Source: Roseiarcus sp963813555 (GTDB taxonomy: Bacteria; Pseudomonadota; Alphaproteobacteria; Rhizobiales; Beijerinckiaceae). Taken from it: 64,000 nucleotides of DNA. The first letter of the stretch is position 1; each line of letters opens with the position of its first letter. The stretch covers positions 62,001 to 126,000 of the forward strand of contig CAWEZX010000010.1 in NCBI GenBank assembly GCA_963813555.1, written 5' to 3'. The position numbers and the translations under genes were made by a program. The notes below the pieces were generated by a model. That model had not been told where the DNA came from and did not search any database. It saw only the letters and a list, made by a program, of their open reading frames with translations. This document shows positions 58,446 through 64,000 of the stretch, piece by piece.

Positions 58446-59886
58446 ATGAAGCGCTTTGTTGAGGGCGAGGACCGAACGCAAGGCGTTTTGCCTCCCGAGT
58501 TCCTCGACGATTACGTGGCTGAAGACAATTCGGTGCGAGTGATCGACGTCTTCGTCGACGAACTGGATTTGCATGCGCTGGGGTTTGCGGGCGTCGTGCC
58601 TGAGGCGACGGGCCGTCCGGCCTACCATCCCGCCACGATGCTGAAGATCTACGTCTACGGTTACGTCAACCAGATCCAGTCGAGCCGACGTTTGGAGCGC
58701 AAGACGGGGCGCAACCTCGAGCTGATGTGGCTGACTGGACGCCTTGCGCCGGACTTGAAGACGATCGCCGATTTTCGCAAGGACAACGGCGCGGCGATCC
58801 GCTCCGCCTGCCGGCAGTTCGTTGCGCTGTGTCGTGGTCTGAATCCATTCACGCAGGCGATCGTGGCGATCGACGGCAGCCGGTTCAAGGCCGTCAACTC
58901 CCGCGACAGGTCGTTCTCGCGCGGCTCGATTAAGCGCCGCATGGAGCAAGTTGAGGCGAGCATCGAGCGCTATCTGTCGGCGCTGGAGACGGCGGACCGT
59001 CAGGAAGGCGAGTTGGCGGAAACCAAGTCGGCGCGGCTGAAGGACAAGATCGCCTCGGCTCGCGAGAGCGGATGCGCAAATACAAGACGCTGGAAGTCGC
59101 CGTGCACGCCGCGCCGGACAAGCAGATTTCGCTGACCGATCCGGATGCGCGATCGATGGCGACGAGCGGCAAGGATACCGGCATGGTCGGCTATAATGTC
59201 CAGGCCGCTGTCGACGCCAAGCATCACCTGATCGTCGCGCACGAGGTCACCAATATCGGCAACGATCGCAGCCAGCTCTCGACGATGGCCAAGCAGGCGC
59301 AAGAAGCGACGGGCGTGCGCGCACTGACGGCGATCGCTGATCGCGGCGACTTCAAAGGCGAAGAGATTCTGGCCTGCGAGGCGACGGGCGTGACGCCGCT
59401 CGTTCCGAAGCCGCTGACCTCAGGCGCCAAGGCGGATGGCCGGTTCGGCAAGCAGGATTTGGTCTACGACGCGGGCGAAGACGTTTACCGTTGTCCTGCC
59501 GGCGAGAAGATGACTTGGCGATACTCGAATGTCGAGTAAGGGCGAAGCTGCATAACGACTGGACGACGAAATGCACCGGCTGTGCGCTGAAATCGAAGTG
59601 TACGCCTGCAAAGGAGCGGCGGGTCAAGCGTTGGGAGCACGAAGCCGTCCTCGACGCGATGCAGGAGCGGTTAGACCGCGCGCCCAAGACTATGCGCATC
59701 CGACGCCAGACCGCGGAACATCCATTCGGAACCATCAAGGCGTGGATGGGCGCGACTCACTTCCGCCTGCGCACCCTTGAAAGGGTCGGAACGGAGATGA
59801 GCCTTCACGTTCTCGCCTACAATCTGAAGCGGATGATCGCCATCCTCGGGACGCAGCCGCTCATCCAGGCGATGAGGGCGGCCTGA
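58446..59886 (+). pseudogene. IS1182-family transposase, two frameshifts
   Basis: Part 1 (58446 on): MKRFVEGEDRTQGVLPPEFL, YHPATMLKIYVYGYVNQIQS, TGRLAPDLKTIADFRKDN (Asp). Part 2 (59072 on): PDARSMATSGKDTGMVGYN and ALTAIADRGDFKGEE (Asp). Part 3 (about 59540 on): CTGCALKSKC and AEHPFGTIKAWMGATHF (Glu). Shifts at ~59070 and ~59535 break the gene. GGCTGTGTGAAAACC (~58388) resembles the usual left end. Confidence 0.88.
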
Positions 59887-60070
59887 GGCTCTCTTCATAC
59901 GAAAACCTAAACCACCGGCAAACCCCACCGCGCTTTCCTAGCCGCTCCGCCACAGCGTCTCAAAAAACTGCGTTTTCGCACGGCCTCCGCCCAAAGCGGC
60001 CGTCCGAGCTTTGCTTCGAACAACGGAGACGGTTCCGCGCGAGTGAATCTCAAAACAAATTGCCCCGGGC

Positions 60071-60299
60071 TTACCCTTCCAGCATGAAGCAGCCGAAGAA
60101 GGCCGCGAGCTCGTCGTAAGCGTCAAGCGGCAGCACGTGCGCGACGTACTGGTCCGGGCGCACGACGACCACGCACCCGCGTTTCCGGTCGATACCCCGC
60201 ACGTCGAAAATGTCGGGGCCGTTCTTCAGGTCGGGGCAAAACGTCTTCTCGTAGTCCATGAGTCCGTAGCGTCCCTTCCGCGGCAGCAGGAAAGGGGGC
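60071..60299 (-). pseudogene. C-terminal remnant of a phenol-hydroxylase-type FAD monooxygenase
   Basis: Reads LMDYEKTFCPDLKNGPDIFD, VRGIDRKRGCVVVVRPDQYV and AHVLPLDAYDELAAFFGCFM. VVRPDQYVAHVLPL is the signature of the C-terminal thioredoxin-like domain of phenol 2-monooxygenase/aromatic hydroxylases. It is cut at 60299, exactly where the IS6 element begins; the FAD-binding part is not found beyond the IS. Confidence 0.78.
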
Positions 60300-61111
60300 G
60301 GTGTCAGAGCAAATTCTCGGGCTGTCCCGGGTGTGTTAGCCTCGGCGCATGAGTAATCCGTTCCGATATTTCAACAGCTCGCCAGAGGTCATCCGTCTGG
60401 TCGTGATGATGTACGTGCGATACCCGCTGTCGCTGCGCAACGTCGAGGATCTGTTGGCCGAGCGTGGGATCGACATCAGCCACGAGACAGTCCGGTTCTG
60501 GTGGAACCGGTTTGGTCCGATGTTCGCCGCCGAGATCCGAAAGAAGCGGGTCGCCCACATGCTCGGCTATCCGCAATGGCGGTGGCATTTGGATGAGGTG
60601 TTCGTGAAGGTCGACGGCAGGCTTTGCTACCTTTGGCGTGCGGTCGATCATGAGGGCGAGGTCTTGGAGGCTGTGGTCACGGCACGACGGGACAAAGCCG
60701 CGGCGCTGAAGCTTCTCAAGCGGATCATGAAGAAATACGGGGCTCCTCGCAGCATCGTCACCGATGGGCTTCGAGCATATTCGGCGGCGATGAACGAGAT
60801 CGGTGTTGCTGCCGGGCGGCACGAGGTCGGCGGTCGGCTCAACAATCGCGCGGAGAATTCGCATCGGCCGTTTCGGCGACGCGAACGGGCGATGCAACGG
60901 TTTCGAAGTATAAGGACGCTCCAGAAGTTCAGCTCAGTTCATGCCCAGGTGCACAACCAATTCAATCAGGAGCGCCATCTCGTCACGAGGCAAGTCTACA
61001 AGCAGAGACGCTCTGCTGCCTTGGCCGAGTGGCGCGCTCTCGTGGCATAGATCGCCGCTCGCGAGATCGCGGTCGCGCCGCATGCTGACGAGCCTCCGTT
61101 ACTTTGACACC
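60300..61111 (+). mobile_element. IS6-family element
   Basis: Ends GGTGTCAGAGCAAATTC (left) and the complement of GGTGTCAAAGTAACGG (right), short imperfect repeats as in IS6. The flanks (AAGGGGGC and GCCCGCGA) are not duplicates, so an adjacent deletion or recombination probably removed one side. Confidence 0.75.
60349..61050 (+). CDS. IS6-family (IS26-like) transposase
   Basis: 233 residues. PEVIRLVVMMYVRYPLSLRN, SHETVRFWWNRFG, RWHLDEVFVKVDGRLCYLWR (Asp), SIVTDGLRAYSAAMNEIGVA (Asp) and LNNRAENSHRPFRRRERAMQ (Glu). Complete DDE; it differs from the IS6 copy at 57372. Confidence 0.93.
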   Translation: MSNPFRYFNSSPEVIRLVVMMYVRYPLSLRNVEDLLAERGIDISHETVRFWWNRFGPMFAAEIRKKRVAHMLGYPQWRWHLDEVFVKVDGRLCYLWRAVDHEGEVLEAVVTARRDKAAALKLLKRIMKKYGAPRSIVTDGLRAYSAAMNEIGVAAGRHEVGGRLNNRAENSHRPFRRRERAMQRFRSIRTLQKFSSVHAQVHNQFNQERHLVTRQVYKQRRSAALAEWRALVA

Positions 61112-61125
61112 GCCCGCGAGCATGG

Positions 61126-61425
61126 ATGCGGCGTCGGGTCGAAGCGGGAGAGCCCGCGCTTTCGGGCATGTTCACCCGTGCGGAAGTGAGCTACGCTTGG
61201 CCGCGAGAGGACGGCACGGTCGGGTCGGACCGCGAGCCGGTCGCCCTGTTCACGGGCGACGCGGTGCACGTCTACCTCGGTCACCTGCCGGACGCCGCGA
61301 TCGAAGCGATGCTCAACGAACTGGCCGCCGAGCTCGGCGCCGCGCTGGGGAAAGAGCGCATCTATGTCGCCTTCGCCGACCGGACCTGGATCATGGACGC
61401 CAGCGAGCACGCCCGCGGGGCGTGA
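61126..61425 (+). CDS. Hypothetical protein, possibly truncated
   Basis: 99 residues from ATG 61126. VALFTGDAVHVYLGHLPDAA, EAMLNELAAELGAAL and ERIYVAFADRTWIMD look like a real alpha/beta fold. I do not recognise it. It starts 14 bp right of the IS6 end and may have lost its own start. Confidence 0.45.
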   Translation: MRRRVEAGEPALSGMFTRAEVSYAWPREDGTVGSDREPVALFTGDAVHVYLGHLPDAAIEAMLNELAAELGAALGKERIYVAFADRTWIMDASEHARGA

Positions 61426-61544
61426 GAAGACCGGCGTTCGCACATCGCCGCGGTCCGAACCGGCCTGACCAGGGTTTCGCCCTAGCCCTCTGGCTGCTCC
61501 CGGCTTGCCGCCCTCAGCGAAGTGAACGGCTCGGACGACAATCT

Positions 61545-62649
61545 GGCTCTTATAGCGTTAGTTGTTGATTTGGGTTATGGTGGGGGTGGGGTTGGAGATT
61601 GTTCGATGAAGGGTGAGGAGTTTTCGACTTGGCTGTCGGGGATCGTTCGATTGAACGAGGATCAGCGGCGGGCGGCGCTCGCGGCTCTGACGACGGCGGA
61701 GGGGGTGGGTCGGAAAACTGCGATGCTGACGGCGGCCGCGAAGAACAAGGCCTTGAAGGCTCGCCGTCGGCCGGACGCGTTGGGCGTAACAGGCCATGAG
61801 CGGGTGGAAAGTCGAGGGTGTCCGCATTGCGCGGGTCGCGAAATCGTGGCCTGGGGACGCTCGCGCGGACTGGCGCGGTTCCGCTGCAAGGCTTGCGGAC
61901 GCACCTTCAACGCCCTGAGCAAAAGCCCAATGGCGCATCTGCGCAAGAAAGAGCGTTGGCTCGATCACGCGCAGGCGATGATCGAAGGCAAAAGCCTGGT
62001 GAAGACGGCCGCGCTTTGCGGCGTGCATCCGACGACGGCTTTCCGCTGGCGTCACCGGTTTTTGGGCGCTCCCGCCGCGGACAAGCCGCAAAAGCTGAGC
62101 GGAATCGTCGAAGCGGATGAAACCTTCATCCTTGAAATCTTTCAAGGGGCGGTGGTCCGATCTGCCTCGCAAGGCTCGCAAACGCGGCGGAACGGCCCGT
62201 CATCCGGGCCCCTATCAGGACAACATTCCCGTGCTCGTCGCCCGCGACCGAAAGGGCGCAACTTTCGACGCCGTTCTGCCAAACGACGACAGCGCTTCGA
62301 TCGCCGCCGTCCTGACCGGTGTCGTTACGTCCGCAAATCACTTGATCGGCGATGGCGGCAAACCGCTGGCCTCCTTCGCCCGCCAGGCCAACATCCCCTT
62401 TCACGCCGTTCCTTCCCCGGGAAAGCCTGTCCCCGCGGCGCCCCACCTGCATATCAACAACGTCAACGCCTACCACAGCCGTCTCAAGCAATGGCTCAAT
62501 CGCTTCAACGGCGTCGCCACCAAGAACCTGCCAAATTATCTCGGCTGGCGGCGCGCCCTCGAAGCCTGGGATCGACAAATCACGCCACAAAACTGGATCA
62601 AGAGCGCCATCGGAATCGGCCCATACCAACAACTAACGCTATAAGAGCC
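61545..62649 (+). mobile_element. IS1595-family element with 8-bp duplication
   Basis: Ends GGCTCTTATAGCGTTAGTTG at both sides (inverted), flanked by a perfect duplication GACAATCT at 61537-61544 and 62650-62657. 1105 bp. Confidence 0.95.
61607..62644 (+). pseudogene. IS1595-family transposase, one frameshift
   Basis: Part 1: SRGCPHCAGREIVAWGRSRG and RFRCKACGRTFNALSKSP (zinc ribbon), CGVHPTTAFRWRHRF, SGIVEADETFILE (Asp). A shift near 62135 leads to part 2: SFKGRWSDLPRKARKRGGTA, HLIGDGGKPLASFARQ (Asp), HINNVNAYHSRLKQWLNRFN (N-x-H-S type). Ends at 62644, just before the right end of the element. Confidence 0.88.
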
Positions 62650-63192
62650 GACAATCTATTGAAGAAAATCAGAAATAGAGTTAAGCTTGCCTGATGAACA
62701 GTCCTGCGCTTCCCGTTGGCCTCGACCGCGAGCTCCGTTTCCGGCGCTTCGAACGGCCTGAAGCGCCGAGAAAACTTTTTCCGCGTTTATCTAGCGTAAC
62801 CCCTTGATAAGTCTCAATTCACACGAGGAAATCCAAGGAAATCCAACGGTCATAAACGGGGGTTTCTAAAGCGAAACGACGAGGGGCCAAGAAAATCCAA
62901 ATCGACCGACCGGACCGAAGTCGCGGGCCCGCTGCCGAGCAGGAGCCAAACCTGAGCGCGGGCCGACAATTCTGAGCGTTGGCGTCCGTCGGAAGATCCC
63001 GTCCCGCTAGCCGCCGCTTCTAGCAGCCTGTCGGACTGCGCTCATTTTGGCTGACGATCGCGTGGATTGTCGCGGTTTGGATGTGGGTGGTAGTCCGATC
63101 GAGCTTTTCGGTGGCTTCGACTGAGCCTTGGGGAGCCTTGACAAGCCTCGGCCTAGGGCTGGTCGGCGCGCCTCGTAGGCGTTCGGCCCCTC
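62650..63192. other. Intergenic region holding repeat copy D, otherwise no gene
   Basis: Apart from repeat copy D I find no gene between the IS1595 and IS1182 elements. A 9-bp stem (CGGCGCTTC/GAAGCGCCG, about 62742-62768) lies at the edge of copy D. Confidence 0.5.
62735..62952 (-). repeat. Dispersed repeat copy D
   Basis: Minus strand: GGTTTGGCTCCTGCTCGGC, GGTCGATTTGGATTTTCTTG, GAAACCCCCGTTTATGACC, TTGGATTTCCTTGGATTTCC, TCGTGTGAATTGAGACTTAT, CAAGGGGTTACGC and AAGCGCCGGAAACGG. It aligns with copy B over the full length. It lies 3' of the minus-strand IS1182 transposase gene, again on the same strand. Confidence 0.85.
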
Positions 63193-64000
63193 TCAGGCGG
63201 GGCTGAGCGAGAACATTCGCTTCAAATTCCAAGCCATGGTCACGAGAGTCCACTCGCCGCGCACTTTTTCGAGCCCACGCAGGGAAAATTGACGGAATCC
63301 GAGCACGGATTTGATGATGCCGAACACGGGTTCCGGCGTCTGTTTGCGCAAGGCGTAGAGCGCGCGGCCTTCCGGCGTCTTCAGTTTATGGGCCATCGCC
63401 TGGACCGGCGTCGGTTGTTCCGGGGCTGCCGGCGTCGGCGCGAAGCGCACGCTCAGCGGCGGATGATGCGGCTGGCGGCCCATCGCAATCACCGGCTCGA
63501 CGCCCGCCCTTGCACAGGCGTCCACATTGCCCGCGCTGAAATAGCCGGCGTCCGCCAGCAGATGTTCGACCTTCCCCAAATTCTCGGGCAACGCGCCGAT
63601 CTTCTCCAGTATGGGCTCGACTTGGCCCTTGTCGTTGGGCGTCTGGACCACGTCGATCGCCACCACCAGCAGGCTGCCCGTCGCCACCGCCGCTTGCGCG
63701 TTGTAGCTTTGTTCGAAACCACCGCCGGCCGCCGGCATGATGCGGGAGTCCTCGTCGGTCAGATTGACCTGATCGCTCGGTCGCGGTCCTTCGGCCGCAG
63801 GTTGCGGCGGCTTGCCGCCCGGCTTCTTTCCCGTCGCCGCGGCCTTGGCCTCGCGCGCCGCCATTTTGGCCTCGTGCTCCGCCATCTCGCGCGCATGACG
63901 CTCCTTGGCCCGAGCCTCGATCTTCGCCCGCGCTTCGGCGATCTTACGAAGACGCTCCTCGCGCCGCGCCAGTTCGTCCGGTATCGACATGCCGTCGGGA
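63193..64000 (-). CDS. IS1182-family transposase, partial (5' end outside window)
   Basis: The frame is open to the right edge, so the N-terminal half is missing. PDELARREERLRKIAEARAK (coiled coil), DEDSRIMPAAGGGFEQSYNA, HLLADAGYFSAGNVDACARA (Asp), PEPVFGIIKSVLGFRQFSLR (Glu) and LVTMAWNLKRMFSL. It differs from the frameshifted IS1182 at 58446. Confidence 0.92.
   Translation of the reverse strand, partial: PDGMSIPDELARREERLRKIAEARAKIEARAKERHAREMAEHEAKMAAREAKAAATGKKPGGKPPQPAAEGPRPSDQVNLTDEDSRIMPAAGGGFEQSYNAQAAVATGSLLVVAIDVVQTPNDKGQVEPILEKIGALPENLGKVEHLLADAGYFSAGNVDACARAGVEPVIAMGRQPHHPPLSVRFAPTPAAPEQPTPVQAMAHKLKTPEGRALYALRKQTPEPVFGIIKSVLGFRQFSLRGLEKVRGEWTLVTMAWNLKRMFSLSPA

Overview
The window is high-GC bacterial DNA, most likely from an alphaproteobacterium of the order Hyphomicrobiales (Rhizobiales). 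The evidence is a CycM-like anchored cytochrome c divergent from kdsB-pheA, a phasin, class III adenylate cyclases with TPR tails, a DUF2849-cysI-cysH-DUF934 sulfate-assimilation operon, a PEP-CTERM protein and a LuxR/LuxI pair. The genus cannot be fixed from sequence alone. I found no rRNA, tRNA or CRISPR array.

Layout. 1-3.2 kb: a DipZ-like CcdA/thioredoxin protein with a Met-rich tandem repeat, an exported single-Cys MsrA and a phasin. 3.5-6.3 kb: a TIR-KAP NTPase (probable defence protein). 6.8-8.5 kb: an alpha/beta hydrolase and an amidohydrolase. 8.7-11 kb: a lower-GC quorum-sensing island (small ORF, luxR, luxI, XRE regulator). 11.3-12.7 kb: a relic sugar-ABC ATPase beside a SIS-domain sugar-phosphate gene. 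12.9-17 kb: a 4.07-kb IS1595-type transposon carrying a zinc-ribbon gene and a HEPN-like gene, with IS5 and IS630 copies nested inside. 17.3-24 kb: cytochrome c, kdsB, pheA, a secreted hydrolase, an OmpW-like porin and a frameshifted NDH-2. 24-28.3 kb: RibD-type reductase fused to an IS relic, rpmB, a methyltransferase and ftsH. 28.5-34.4 kb: acyl-CoA ligase, ybbP/ybbA-like ABC exporter and tesA-like esterase, all with frameshifts. 34.5-41.5 kb: purU, msrB, hemH, a CDF transporter and the cys operon, whose upstream flank is an IS630 deletion derivative. 42.6-56 kb: algI-like MBOAT, aldo/keto reductase, two cyclases plus the stub of a third, a cNMP-binding/thioredoxin-reductase-like gene split by an IS630 element, a PEP-CTERM protein, a MarR-GNAT fusion with a perfect palindromic operator, a TPR protein, rpmJ, a CBS protein, a thioesterase and an MBL hydrolase. 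57-64 kb: an IS graveyard (IS6 twice, IS1182 twice, IS1595) with a phenol-hydroxylase-type remnant.

Most notable: (i) five copies of a dispersed repeat (tandem TTGGATTTCC words plus a TTTTCAATNNGTTAC core), each on the same strand as, and 3' of, the preceding gene; (ii) the IS1595 transposon whose passenger reads as one intact HEPN-motif protein (RNYYVH) once the nested IS630 is removed; (iii) the cNMP/TrxR gene that likewise becomes intact when its IS630 is removed; (iv) the Met-rich repeat inside a periplasmic thiol-redox protein next to a single-Cys MsrA; (v) the TIR-KAP protein. Single-base frameshifts cluster at 22-34 kb and may be assembly errors rather than decay.
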